DNA of 64,000 nt from Wukongibacter sp050859025 (GTDB taxonomy: Bacteria > Bacillota > Clostridia > Peptostreptococcales > Caminicellaceae): assembly GCF_050859025.1 (NCBI RefSeq), contig NZ_CP138200.1:3658001-3722000 (forward strand). The letters run 5' to 3'. The number at the start of each line of letters is the position of its first letter. Position 1 is the first letter of the stretch. Made by a program: the position numbers and the translations under genes. The notes under the pieces are model-generated. The model had not been told where the DNA came from, did not search any database, and worked only from the letters and a program-made list of their open reading frames with translations. Positions 27,801 to 35,763 of this stretch are shown here, in pieces.

Positions 27801-30435
27801 AAGCAAATAATATACAAGCTTGATATAAGGGTTGTTTTATACCATATACAATATTTGCATTTATATTCTCTCTTAATGTTCTATAGTTTTTTGAAATTAA
27901 GAAATTTATAAATTCCAATAAAATAGGAAATCCCATTGTAAATAGAACAATTGCCAGCCAATAGAAGCTATTTCCGGGTAAAACACCTAATCCAAGAATT
28001 ATAGTCAGAAGCTCAGCAATTGGAAGAATACTTCTTCTAAGATTATCAAAAATTTTCCATTTGCTAAGTGGAGAAAGTGGATTTTTGGTTTTTTCGCCTA
28101 TTCTATTTATTATGTTATTACTAAGCCACAGCAACAGCTGCCAATCTCCCCTAGTCCACCTATGAGCTCTCATAATATACGAACTATATTTAGATGGATA
28201 ACCATCAATAAGTTCAATATCTGTGGCGAGCCCAGCCCTTATATAGCTTCCTTCAAGTAAGTCATGGCTTAATATAGAGTTATCTGGCACCTCATCCCTT
28301 AATACTCTATTGAAAAGCCTCACATCATATATTCCCTTTCCTGTAAAGCTTCCCTCACTAAAAAGATCCTGATATACGTCAGAAGACGCAGTAGTATAAG
28401 GATCTATTCCTCCTTGACCAGCAAAAATTCTAGTGAATCTCGAAGTGTTTGCACTTTCTATGTCTATACCTATCCTAGGCTGTATTAATCCAAAGCCACT
28501 TGTAACTAGTCTTTTCCCTTCATCATATCTAGCTCTATTTAAGGGGTGACTTATAGCTCCTACAAGTTTTTTAGCCGTATCAAGGGGAAGATTTGTATCT
28601 GCATCCAAAGTAATTACATATCTTATATTATTGAGCTTTTCTATATTTCCTGAAATCACATTATAAGTTGTATCCTTAGATCCCATTATTAATTCATTAA
28701 ACTCAACTAATGCTCCTCTTTTCCTTTCCCATCCCATCCATTTTTCTTGACTCTTACTATATTGTCTTCTTCTATGAAAATAGTAAAATATATCCTGTTT
28801 ATCTGAATACTTTTTATTTAGCTCTCTTATACACCTTAAAGCTTCATCTACTATGGTTTTATCACTTTTTTGAATCTTATTTTCTGAGTCCTTAAAATCT
28901 CCAGCTAAGGCAAAATATAAATTCTTTTCTCTATTTCCCAGATAATACACTTCTAGCTTCCTAATAAGTTCATATACGGTTTTTACAGAAGGTAGCAAGG
29001 TTGGTATAACCACTATGGTAGAGGCATCTTCTGTTATGCCTTCTCTATACTCAAGTTTAGGTATGAACGATGGCGACACAATTTTTGTTGCTAACCAATT
29101 CACAAGCTTGACTGATACGTCACTTAAGGGTAGCAAGGTGATTAAACCAGCCAAAATACTAGTCCATAGGAATCCCGATAGTCCATAGGAATAAAAAGCC
29201 ACAATAAAAGAAAGCACACCTGTTAAAATGATAATTGGTGCCAAATAATTGGACAATGGATAGTTGTGCAGGTATATATTTGGAGTATTGCAATCTAAAT
29301 TTCTTAATAACTCCTTTCTCCCTTCATCTATTATGTAATAACCTACGTGACGAAGCCTTAAATCATCTTCTCCATCTTCGAAGCTTTCACAGCATTCAAT
29401 TGCCTTTCTCGCAATTTTCGTTTCTTGAATTCCACATTTCTTAGAAATTTTTTCTATCATATGTCTGTAATAATCTCTAGAATCAAAATCCATTTCTATA
29501 TAAATTTTTGCAGGATCTTCTCTTAATATATCCTCGACAACAGATAACTTTTCAAAAATATCATTCCAATCAATTGTGGATATTCTATTAAGGCTTGTTA
29601 TAGCGTTACCTATAGAAACTTTCTTGTTTGCTTGCTCCCTATGTTCGATTTCTATGACTTTATTTAGTGTAACATCATATTCAATTAATTTTTTCTCAAT
29701 ATAATCAATGATTTCTCCTGATTCTATTCCCTTCTTTCTAAGCCTTCTAAGAAAGTATTCAATATAGGTTGTATTAATCTTTCCCATTTTGTCTAGTTCA
29801 TTTTTTAGAGAGCTTAACAGCTGACCTTGATTCTCTTCCTGAAGCCTCTCAACCTTTTCCAATTGTAGTTGTGTTAGATCTATCTTTTCACACACATTTC
29901 TTATTATTTCTATTAGGGCCGTTCTAACCATCAAGGACAAAGACCATATTTCTGCTATAGATAGCACAGTATAAATTTGATATGATTTAACAAATTCTAT
30001 AAGTGATTCTTCATCTAATCTTCCATCGGTATGAGATATTAGATCTAATGCTATCGCATATGCCCTTGGATACCCCTTTAGATATCCACTACTCAAGGAA
30101 TACAGCTTTAGAAATTTTTCTCTCGCTAACTCCTGCCTAATTACCTTAACCTGCTCTTCAATCTTATAAAAATTATCTAATAACCACTCAACAGCAGGTA
30201 AAAGTTCCTTTTGGTTTGAATCTTCTTTATTGAATTTCTGATAAATAGAACTAATAATCCCATAATTGCTATCAAGTCTTGCTAAAAGAGGTCTAATTGG
30301 CTTAGGCTTTTCCGAAACCCTATGTATTTTTCCTAATTCTTCAGCATGATTTTTTAGTTCTTCATTATTTAATATTATATCCCTTAGTTCTAACCTTTCA
30401 TCATAAGCTAAATATGTAGTTTTACTCAAAATCAT
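21853..30435 (-). CDS. Cyclic beta-1,2-glucan synthase (NdvB/ChvB type)
   Basis: 2860 residues in three parts. The N-terminal GT84 glycosyltransferase has TM helices (about 395-440 and 805-870), LDADTNLPLD near residue 608 as the DxD-type UDP-glucose site and RAHRWTRGDWQ near 757. A middle glucoamylase-like domain has MAHHQGMSF near 1505; in homologues this domain does the ring-closing transglycosylation. The C-terminal GH94 phosphorylase-like domain has GSGDWNDGM near 2535 with the catalytic Asp. The enzyme polymerises glucose from UDP-glucose into beta-1,2 chains at the membrane and cyclises them. It is followed by no recognisable exporter. The nucleotidyltransferase gene lies 135 bases upstream. 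Confidence 0.93.
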   Translation of the reverse strand: MILSKTTYLAYDERLELRDIILNNEELKNHAEELGKIHRVSEKPKPIRPLLARLDSNYGIISSIYQKFNKEDSNQKELLPAVEWLLDNFYKIEEQVKVIRQELAREKFLKLYSLSSGYLKGYPRAYAIALDLISHTDGRLDEESLIEFVKSYQIYTVLSIAEIWSLSLMVRTALIEIIRNVCEKIDLTQLQLEKVERLQEENQGQLLSSLKNELDKMGKINTTYIEYFLRRLRKKGIESGEIIDYIEKKLIEYDVTLNKVIEIEHREQANKKVSIGNAITSLNRISTIDWNDIFEKLSVVEDILREDPAKIYIEMDFDSRDYYRHMIEKISKKCGIQETKIARKAIECCESFEDGEDDLRLRHVGYYIIDEGRKELLRNLDCNTPNIYLHNYPLSNYLAPIIILTGVLSFIVAFYSYGLSGFLWTSILAGLITLLPLSDVSVKLVNWLATKIVSPSFIPKLEYREGITEDASTIVVIPTLLPSVKTVYELIRKLEVYYLGNREKNLYFALAGDFKDSENKIQKSDKTIVDEALRCIRELNKKYSDKQDIFYYFHRRRQYSKSQEKWMGWERKRGALVEFNELIMGSKDTTYNVISGNIEKLNNIRYVITLDADTNLPLDTAKKLVGAISHPLNRARYDEGKRLVTSGFGLIQPRIGIDIESANTSRFTRIFAGQGGIDPYTTASSDVYQDLFSEGSFTGKGIYDVRLFNRVLRDEVPDNSILSHDLLEGSYIRAGLATDIELIDGYPSKYSSYIMRAHRWTRGDWQLLLWLSNNIINRIGEKTKNPLSPLSKWKIFDNLRRSILPIAELLTIILGLGVLPGNSFYWLAIVLFTMGFPILLEFINFLISKNYRTLRENINANIVYGIKQPLYQACILFAFLPHRAFMMLDAIIRTLYRVLVSKKNLLEWVTAADVERSLTNDIQSSIKRMRISIAVAVFTIVIGLYTDMINGFLAVPIGLLWMFSPIIAHNISQKIDEEKELNDEDRKILRRIARKTWAYYEDFAKEEDNYLPPDNFQEDPDNGVAHRTSPTNIGFLLISILSARDFGYISTIDLIEYLNKTLSTIERLETWKGHLFNWYNTQTLEVLRPLYVSTVDSGNYLGYLITLKEGLKELLNSKIIDINKNLRGIKDTFDLLEQKDEILSKLLESFTEEEMNLEKYSEILESLAAAEYGDGNWDKKFVRMIEGFRRDIDMFLVDKSTYRELLILAEKRPYSGIRHILETKETELEDMSLVELNCKYSTLAGIANKEKKAEDKDIDKVKEKLNILSNNSERYFETINSLIGRIEKLIDDMDFIPLYSNKMNLFSIGYDVLEEKMTNSYYDLLASEARLASFITIARKEIPMRHWFKLGRALSEINHYRALVSWTGTMFEYLMPPLIMKTYENTLLDETYSTVVKAQKIYGQKRKTPWGTSESGYYAFDMNLNYQYKAFGVPDLGLKRGLMKDMVISPYSTILALPYDSKGSIENIRRLIKDGVEGKYGFYEAIDYTPQRVPFNTNKAVIKSFMAHHQGMSFIALNNYLNMNIMQKRFHSDPMIESAKILLQERIPIRKIITKEYKEYIGPFKERSREPLKFEREFNDLGYPIPRCHILTNGRYSTIITDGGSGYSKREDLQITRWREDALVRRYGNYIFIKNLNSNKIWSTSYDPLDTTLNGYKVKFSLDKAEFIRTEDNIDSRTEIVVSTEDDVEIRKITLTNHSEEEVLIELTSYLEIVLANQAADIAHPAFSNLFIRTEIISQYDSLIASRRPRVEGKETIWMLHKVTIDGEKVGNLEYETNRGNFLGRSRNIWNPIALTNSLKNSTGPILDPIMSLRRSVKIEPGKSASLSYITGIAHDREKAIELSQKYNDLNSIERAFQLANVRSQVESTYLNLMKEELEIYQDMISQIIFLSPNRRKSSDIISQNVKGQSSLWAYGISGDLPIILVSVRNADEMEIVKEALKAHEYMKLKGLSVDLVILNEDESNYYQPLQELLKEIVFTIYGNHILDRPGGVFIRNASIMPREDIILLYTVARIILKGDKGTIKAQIRITDIEDNIPELKKFSDENITYIDKDEDLDLDFFNGYGGYSKDGLEYIITLKGGLNTPAPWINVISNGDFGFNITENGSGFTWAENSRENKLSPWSNDPVSDPPGEIIYIRDEISGRLWSITPLPIREKESYIIRHGIGYSSFKHCSNGIEQRLTLFSPKEESVKINMVKLKNSSTGKRKLSIIYYIKPNLGTSEQFTQQYIKTEFDSETGYLAFKNLYNSDFPDRIAFLSSTEKIVSYTGDREEFIGRNNLSNPEALRRQRFSNNVGIGFDPCGAVQINMTLEPNQEKSFAFMFGHSKEIDEVRDIVKKYRSVKKCDRALVEVKEYWQGVLGSIKVKTPELSMDLLLNQWLMYQTIACRIWARSAFYQSGGAYGFRDQLQDVMNSIYVMPEATKDQILLHCAHQFVEGDVQHWWHPGAGEKGIRTRFSDDLLWLPFVTAEYIKHTGDSDILNEVVHYLEDEPLGEHEDERYGIPRISEEKGTVYEHCVRAIDISLRYGEHGIPLMGSGDWNDGMSTVGNKGKGESIWLGWFIYYTLMKFIDICSEIKDFDREKRYRESAKGISRNIDKNAWDGAWYRRAYFDDGTPLGSIENTECMIDSLAQSWAVISKAGDESKIEKAMDSVEKYLIKRDEGLILLFTPPFDNSDLHPGYIKGYVPGVRENGGQYTHAATWVIKAFAEMGDGNKATELFNMINPINHSRTSIESNTYKVEPYVAAADVYAVSPHIGRGGWTWYTGTSGWMYRVGLESILGFKKERDKLFIDPCIPREWKEYKIEYKYKKATYRIKVTNPDAVNRNVKTLLIDGEKTGDKYIPLVDKEQEYYVEVVLGKDC

Positions 30436-30570
30436 ACTCTTTCATTCCTTTCATCTCAGGGAATTATATCCTCACCAAAAAGGCAAGGATATAGACTATT
30501 TATAGCCCCGAATTTTTCTTAGTCAACCTAATCACCTTAGAATTGGCAAAGAATCATCCTATCTTATCAT

Positions 30571-33030
30571 CTATTTCCCCAACAAATCCTCAACCTTTTG
30601 ACTGAAAACTGTTGAAAGCTCTTTAGCATATTCTTCAGAAAATCCCTCTGCATATACTTTGAATACGGGTCTTTCACTATCTGGTAAAATTAATGCCCAT
30701 CCTTTTTCATTGTTTATTTTTATGCCTTCAAAAAGCTCTATATCCTTATTTTTATGTTCTACTAGTATTTCCTTTATAACTCTTCCCTTATCTTCCCAAT
30801 CACATTTTATTTCCTTTTCAACAAAGTAAAAATCCGGAAGCTCATCAACAAGCTCTCCCATAGATACTGAATTTTGTACTAGAAAATCAATTATTTTCCC
30901 CGACGCTAAAATCCCATCAAAATTGAGTATATACTGTAAAAACATATCATTTTCATTGTCAACATTACTTAAGATTTCATTCATTATATGTGCAGCTGAT
31001 GTTTTACTACGCACAACATCAACCTCATATTCTTTGGCCATACTCTCAATAATCTTAGGTGAAGTATATGGAACGCAAATCCTTTTACTTGTTCCTATCT
31101 TTAGCAGTATAAGTGCAGATAATACTGTATACATTTCTTTATCTATTATTCTGCCCCTCTCATCCACTAAGATTAGATTTTCTCCATTTTGGCTAAAAAT
31201 TATTCCCATGTCAGCCTTATTTTTTACAACCTGCTTTGATATATATTTTAGATATTTATCGACAGAATCATATTTATTAACTGAATAATCACATTCTACC
31301 TGACAACCGATACTTTCAAGAAATTGAATTGTTAAATCTAAAATATTTTTACAGCTTGAGCTTATCAATAATTTAGGATTTTTCCTTTTGATAGCAGAAA
31401 TATCGTCTAATCGTTTTGTACCATTCTTTATATAGAATGAAAAAAAGTTCTCTATATCCATAATGCTTTTCATTTTACTGGCATTACATCTTTCAAAGTC
31501 CTCTCTATTAAAGAGATTCTCTATTTTTCTTTCCTTATTTCTGTCTAAGTTTGCTCCATTTTCATCTAACAATTCTATATGTATTCGATTTTCATTATAG
31601 TAGTCATTTCTAACATGTATTCCACCATCGGCCTCATAATGTTTTATAGCATACCTATTGAGAGGCATTGGTATATCCTTTAGATTAATTACTCCTTTAC
31701 CCGTCGAAAGTATACCTGTTATAAGTGAATTTCTTATTACCCTTGAGCTATTGGAATGGTCTGAACTAACAACTAAAATGGCATTTTCCTGCAAGTTGGA
31801 AGCAAAGGCCGAACCAAGCCGTGATGAAAATTCAGGAGTGATATCTATATTTATATCTCCTGAGATATCCCTGTTTCCAAAAATAGTTTTGGATGCCTTA
31901 GTTCCCCAAACTAAATTCTGATTAACGACTATACTTTCTCCAATTTTTTTATCGGGCCATATCTTTATATTTGGTTTTATTACAGATTCATTTGATATAA
32001 CTGTTCCCGCCCCAATTGATGATCCTTCTAAAGCATTTATTCTATCCTTTATTAGAACGTTGTTGCATATAATTGTACCTCTACAGTGGCTATTTCTACC
32101 TATATTTGTATTTTTCCATACGACACTTCTCTTAACCGTTGCTCCTGTATCAATCACGCAGTTACTTCCTATAACTGCATAGGGACCTAACTGTGTATCA
32201 TCATTTATTACACAGTTTCTTCCTATATAAACTGGTGGAGTTATGGTTATATTGTCACCTAGTTTTGTTCCTTCCTCTATCCATATCCCAGTATTAACTT
32301 CTTTGTTATCTATTTCTAGATCAATCTGACCATCAAGAAAATGGAACTGTGCTTCCTTATAGGTATTTAAATCTCCTATGTCATTCCAATAATCTTTAGT
32401 TACATAGCCATACATTGGTATACCGTCCTTCAATAATCTAGGAAATAAATCTTTACTAAAGTCGAAATTGTCTCCTTTTTTAAAATAGTCCAGTACTTCT
32501 GGCTCTAATATATAGATTCCAGTGTTTATCGTATCGCTAAAGACCTCTCCCCAGCTAGGTTTCTCCAAAAACCTTATTATTCTGCCATCTTCGTCAGTAA
32601 TTATTACACCATATTCTAAAGGTATGGACTCCTTCTTTAAAACAAGTGTAGCCTTGGATTTTTTCCTTCGATGAAAAGCCACAGCTTCTTTAATATTTAT
32701 ATCCGTTAAGGCATCTCCACTTATTACTATAAAGGTCTCATCTAGGAAATCATCGGCGTTCTTAACACTCCCACCTGTTCCCAAGGGCGTCTCTTCAATA
32801 AAATATTTCAAGTTAACGTCGAATTCACTTCCATCATCAAAATAGTCAATTATAACTGAAGGCATATACGCCATTGTTACTGCAATATCCCTTATATCGT
32901 ATTTTTTTAAAAGCTCTATAGAATATTCTATGGTTGGTTTATTAAGAATTGGGACCATAGGCTTTGGTAAATCACATGTTAATGGTCTAAGTCTTGATCC
33001 TTTTCCACCTGCCATAATAACTGCTTTAAT
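30571..33030 (-). CDS. NDP-sugar pyrophosphorylase fused to degenerate phosphohexomutase
   Basis: 819 residues. Residues 1-230 are a nucleotidyltransferase (KAVIMAGGKGSRLRPLTC, GTGGSVKN, VISGDALTDI, EKPSWGEVFSDTINTGIYI). About 255-370 is a left-handed beta-helix of hexapeptide repeats. The rest resembles a phosphomanno/glucomutase, but the phosphoserine loop (family TASHNP) reads VRNDYYNE and the metal loop (DGDGDR) reads FSQNGEN, so mutase activity is unlikely. Start: AGGAG (33043-33039) lies exactly 8 bases before an ATT at 33030, at the position where homologues begin. An ATG at 33060 has no ribosome site. It probably makes a nucleotide sugar; ADP-, GDP- or UDP-sugar cannot be told apart. 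Confidence 0.85.
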   Translation of the reverse strand: MKAVIMAGGKGSRLRPLTCDLPKPMVPILNKPTIEYSIELLKKYDIRDIAVTMAYMPSVIIDYFDDGSEFDVNLKYFIEETPLGTGGSVKNADDFLDETFIVISGDALTDINIKEAVAFHRRKKSKATLVLKKESIPLEYGVIITDEDGRIIRFLEKPSWGEVFSDTINTGIYILEPEVLDYFKKGDNFDFSKDLFPRLLKDGIPMYGYVTKDYWNDIGDLNTYKEAQFHFLDGQIDLEIDNKEVNTGIWIEEGTKLGDNITITPPVYIGRNCVINDDTQLGPYAVIGSNCVIDTGATVKRSVVWKNTNIGRNSHCRGTIICNNVLIKDRINALEGSSIGAGTVISNESVIKPNIKIWPDKKIGESIVVNQNLVWGTKASKTIFGNRDISGDINIDITPEFSSRLGSAFASNLQENAILVVSSDHSNSSRVIRNSLITGILSTGKGVINLKDIPMPLNRYAIKHYEADGGIHVRNDYYNENRIHIELLDENGANLDRNKERKIENLFNREDFERCNASKMKSIMDIENFFSFYIKNGTKRLDDISAIKRKNPKLLISSSCKNILDLTIQFLESIGCQVECDYSVNKYDSVDKYLKYISKQVVKNKADMGIIFSQNGENLILVDERGRIIDKEMYTVLSALILLKIGTSKRICVPYTSPKIIESMAKEYEVDVVRSKTSAAHIMNEILSNVDNENDMFLQYILNFDGILASGKIIDFLVQNSVSMGELVDELPDFYFVEKEIKCDWEDKGRVIKEILVEHKNKDIELFEGIKINNEKGWALILPDSERPVFKVYAEGFSEEYAKELSTVFSQKVEDLLGK

Positions 33031-33080
33031 GGTAACCACTCCTTTAATTTCTAAAATCATCTTTAAAATAGTCAAAATGC

Positions 33081-33107
33081 AAAAAAAAACCATAGTTAAT
33101 GGTTTTT
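33081..33107 (-). terminator. Intrinsic terminator immediately upstream of the pyrophosphorylase gene
   Basis: On the minus strand AAAAACCAT and ATGGTTTTT pair around TAACT and run into about nine T residues. The T-tract ends only about 20 bases before the ATG at 33060 and 50 before the ATT. It may end the Fur/DUF134 transcript, or act as an attenuator, since no promoter fits between it and the next gene. Confidence 0.65.
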
Positions 33108-33408
33108 AGTAAATTTATTAATCAGTATATGCATATTTTAGAATTTTATTCATTTACCTAGAAATTTTAACAGAATGATAACTCATAAGAAGTGAATACT
33201 TTCCTATTTTAAAAAATAATCTATAAAAAAAGTTGCATTCTATTAGGTGTAGATTATCGAAGAAAAATTAAAAAGTGTACAAGTATAGTCATGCCATATT
33301 AAAACAAATTTTACTGAAACAATGATTGTTTCTACATTCTTTTAATAAAATTTATTAATCCTTGGATTAGCATTACTATAATTTCAAATTTTCTATGAAT
33401 AATCTAAG

Positions 33409-33864
33409 TTAATATAGAATACAACCTCGTTTTCTTTTACAACGTCTTTTACAGAAATTACTTTTATCTATACAGAGTACATTTTCAGAATCACATTTTG
33501 GACATTTATGATCCTCTTTTTCGTAAGGTTCACTAAATACTTCTCCGCAATCAATACATTCATATTTACATATATTAAATGTATAATTTCCACCTTCTAT
33601 ACTTATAGCCATACCTTCAGTTAATGCCTCAGCTACTTTTTTCCTCGCCTCATCTATTATCAACTGAAAAGTCTGCCTTGAAACATTCATCTTTTCGGCA
33701 CATTCCTCCTGATTAAACTTTTCTATATCCTTCAATCTCATTGCTTCTAGCTCTTCTAGTTTCAGATTCATAACCTTTAGTTCACATTTTGCTTTATTAA
33801 CTGGTACAAAATGAGTGCTTTGCGGTACAAACGCTATTTTCCTCGGTTTAACAGGCCTTGGCAA
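33409..33864 (-). CDS. DUF134 (UPF0251) HTH protein with Cys-rich tail
   Basis: 151 residues. A predicted DNA-binding domain (PRPVKPRKIAFVP; LEELEAMRLKDIEKFNQEE; AEKMNVSRQTFQ as the helix-turn-helix near residue 70) is followed by a zinc-ribbon-like CKYECIDC ... CPKCDSENV and a basic Cys tail CKRRCKRKRGC. DUF134 proteins accompany NifX-like and Mrp/MinD ATPase genes in many anaerobes and are thought to regulate them. The start is TTG at 33864: AGGAGG is 6 bases upstream and overlaps the end of the fur-like gene, which stops 4 bases before. Starting further upstream would duplicate the reading of that gene's tail. Confidence 0.85.
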   Translation of the reverse strand: MPRPVKPRKIAFVPQSTHFVPVNKAKCELKVMNLKLEELEAMRLKDIEKFNQEECAEKMNVSRQTFQLIIDEARKKVAEALTEGMAISIEGGNYTFNICKYECIDCGEVFSEPYEKEDHKCPKCDSENVLCIDKSNFCKRRCKRKRGCILY

Positions 33865-33868
33865 AGGG

Positions 33869-34309
33869 TCACCTCCTACATTCTTCACAAACTCCATAAA
33901 AAATTGAGTAAATATCATCAATTACGATATCATGCTGCTGTTCTATCCTATTTCTTTCATCTAAAAGATTCAGTATTGACTCAGTATTTAAATAGTCAAA
34001 TATATTACCACACTTTATACACTTTAGATGTACATGTACAGACTTTTCACTAAATATTCCAAGTTCATAATATTTAACCTTATCTATAATTGTTTCTTTT
34101 ATTATACCATTGATTTTAAAAATTTCTATAGTCCTATAAACCGTTGGCAAACTGATATTTTTTCCCTTAAGTAGATCATACACTTCCTCAATCTTAAAAT
34201 GTTCATGTTTATTGTTCACAAATAGTTTTATGATTTCCTTTCTAGGAATTGTAAGTCTATAATCATTTTGTTTTAATATCTTTTCTATTCTTTGAATTCT
34301 ATAATCCAA
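33869..34309 (-). CDS. Fur family metalloregulator
   Basis: 146 residues. Winged helix with RLTIPRKEIIKLF and ISLPTVYRTIEIFKINGII (recognition helix). The metal sites include HEHFKIEEV, HVHLKCIKCGNIF and the C-terminal GVCEECRR; the two CxxC pairs make the structural zinc site. Could be Fur, Zur or PerR; the sequence alone does not decide. The start is TTG at 34309, since GGAGG lies 8 bases upstream and homologues begin at this point. It is translationally close to the DUF134 gene, so the two regulators are probably co-expressed. Confidence 0.87.
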   Translation of the reverse strand: MDYRIQRIEKILKQNDYRLTIPRKEIIKLFVNNKHEHFKIEEVYDLLKGKNISLPTVYRTIEIFKINGIIKETIIDKVKYYELGIFSEKSVHVHLKCIKCGNIFDYLNTESILNLLDERNRIEQQHDIVIDDIYSIFYGVCEECRR

Positions 34310-34381
34310 ATCCTTCACCTCCAGAATAGACAATAAAACAAAGCCTTTTATCAATATTTCTAAAGTAGACTTTGCCCATGT

Positions 34382-34470
34382 TGAGATTCAAGTAGAACTA
34401 TTAATTTATACACCTCAAAACCTCTTAGGAAGATTGAGTATTTCGATATATATAAATTAAGTAAGGGAAG
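34382..34470. repeat. Palindromic element, family A (copy 1)
   Basis: Left half has GAACTATTAATTTATACACC and CCTCTTAGGAAG. The right half is an inverted version, with TCGATATATATAAATTAAG. It matches the element at 58711-58814 and the copies at 42899-42947 and 37881-37930 around the shared core TTAATTTATA and CTTAGG/CCTAAG. Confidence 0.65.
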
Positions 34471-34492
34471 CAGAATGTTTCCATTCTGCCCA
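34470..34492 (-). terminator. Hairpin past the 34525 NifX-like gene
   Basis: GCAGAATG and CATTCTGC pair perfectly around TTTC, extended by GGG/CCC on the flanks. It starts 35 bases past the stop codon in the minus direction; a mild T-rich stretch follows. Confidence 0.65.
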
Positions 34493-34524
34493 GATTATTA
34501 ACAACCCTACCCTCTTGCTACTGC

Positions 34525-34884
34525 TTAACCGTTACAATGTCCTTCATGTTGATGTTCTCTACATATAGAGTTTGTTGACTTCAGACTTCCATCCACGTAG
34601 CTCTTTATTACGTCATCTATTTTTCCATTTGCTCCTACAATTACCTCTATATTATTTCTTCCAAAAAGTTCCTGTGCTGTGGCTCCCATTCCACCTGAAA
34701 TAATCACATTAATGTTTCTCTCAGCAAGATATTTAGGAAGAAATCCCGGTCTATGTCCTGGATTAGGCAAAAACTCTCTTGAAGATATTTCCTCTCCATC
34801 TAATTCTACTACTTCAAAGCCTTCACAATGACCAAAATGTCCTGAAACTGTACATCCATCCTTTGATATAGCAATCTTTTTCAT
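34525..34884 (-). CDS. NifX/NafY-like (dinitrogenase Fe-Mo cofactor) protein 1
   Basis: 119 residues of the NifB/NifX cofactor-binding superfamily. The core reads KKIAISKDGCTVSGHFGHCEGF, with the HFGH-type motif at residues 16-19, NVIISGGMGATAQELF near 60 and a His/Cys tail EHQHEGHC that could bind metal. No nitrogenase genes are present, so a nif role is unlikely. It is the last gene of the Mrp/MinD cluster. In sulfate reducers the related 'orange protein' holds a Mo-Cu cluster; whether this one does is unknown. Confidence 0.88.
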   Translation of the reverse strand: MKKIAISKDGCTVSGHFGHCEGFEVVELDGEEISSREFLPNPGHRPGFLPKYLAERNINVIISGGMGATAQELFGRNNIEVIVGANGKIDDVIKSYVDGSLKSTNSICREHQHEGHCNG

Positions 34885-34914
34885 AAAATTACCTCCTAAA
34901 ATTTTTTATATACC

Positions 34915-35763
34915 TTACATTCTTACTAACTCATATATCCTTAACCATACTTTCTTGATTTCATTAGCTGCAGGGCTATCATAAATTACTATTGGTTTCA
35001 TACTATTGATAGCTCTCTTTATATTTTCATCAAAGGGTATCTTTCCAACTAATTCAATCTTTTCATCATTGCAAAACTCTTCTATTTCCTTAGTTATATT
35101 CTCATTTATATCAAATTTATTGATACATACTAATGGAGTTAATGAAAAGTATTTACACACTGATAAAATTCTTGTGAAATCTTCAAAACCCGATTGCGTT
35201 GGTTCAGTTACAATAAGAGCCATGTCGCAACCAGTTATAGATGCCATAACTGCACATCCAATTCCTGGAGAACCATCTAAAATAACTAAATCATCATCAT
35301 TCTTATATTTTGCAGCTCTTTGTCTTACTTCCGTTACTAGTCTCCCTGAGCCTTCTGCCCCAATTTCCATCTCAGCTCTAGATATAAAGCCAGTCTCATC
35401 TTTAGTAACTATTGTCTTACCTGTTATTTCATCCTTTAGACTGACTGCTCCAAATTTACATGCTATATAGCACGCACCACAGCCCTCACACAATAATTCA
35501 TCAACCTTATACTTGCTTATAGCTTTAAACCTACAGACATCTTCACATTTGGAACATTCTACACAAATATCAGGATCAATTTTAGCTACCTTTGCACCAC
35601 TAAAATCATTTTCTTCTACATCTTTTCCATTCAAAATCAAGTGTAGATTTGATGCATCGACATCACAATCAATCTTTATCCTTGCCTTACTTAGATGCGC
35701 AAGAGAAGATGCTATAGTCGTTTTACCTGTGCCGCCCTTTCCACTTACTACTACTAGTTGCAC
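34915..35763 (-). CDS. MinD/ParA-type ATPase with inserted 2[4Fe-4S] ferredoxin, copy 1
   Basis: 282 residues. Deviant Walker A VVSGKGGTGKTT at the N-terminus; ferredoxin insert near residues 65-105 with CVECSKCEDVC and CEGCGACYIAC; then LDGSPGIGCAV and TEPTQSGFED of the MinD fold. The GTG start at 35763 lies inside the end of the upstream paralogue (10-base overlap), so the pair is translationally coupled. Such pairs occur with NifX-like proteins and probably load or reduce a metal cluster in an ATP-dependent way; that function is inferred from the Desulfovibrio ORP complex. Confidence 0.9.
   Translation of the reverse strand: MQLVVVSGKGGTGKTTIASSLAHLSKARIKIDCDVDASNLHLILNGKDVEENDFSGAKVAKIDPDICVECSKCEDVCRFKAISKYKVDELLCEGCGACYIACKFGAVSLKDEITGKTIVTKDETGFISRAEMEIGAEGSGRLVTEVRQRAAKYKNDDDLVILDGSPGIGCAVMASITGCDMALIVTEPTQSGFEDFTRILSVCKYFSLTPLVCINKFDINENITKEIEEFCNDEKIELVGKIPFDENIKRAINSMKPIVIYDSPAANEIKKVWLRIYELVRM

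Noticed and set aside
22004..29444. Many plus-strand open frames within the glucan synthase region
   Set aside because: They are antisense shadows of the 2860-residue gene, without ribosome sites or recognisable domains.
33031..33093. Longer N-terminus of the pyrophosphorylase from 33093
   Set aside because: It would be read out of the T-tract of an intrinsic terminator, has no ribosome site, and homologues begin at the position of codon 33030.
34310..34354. Longer N-terminus of the Fur-type protein
   Set aside because: The GGAGG site lies inside that extension; the TTG at 34309 has proper spacing and fits the family length.
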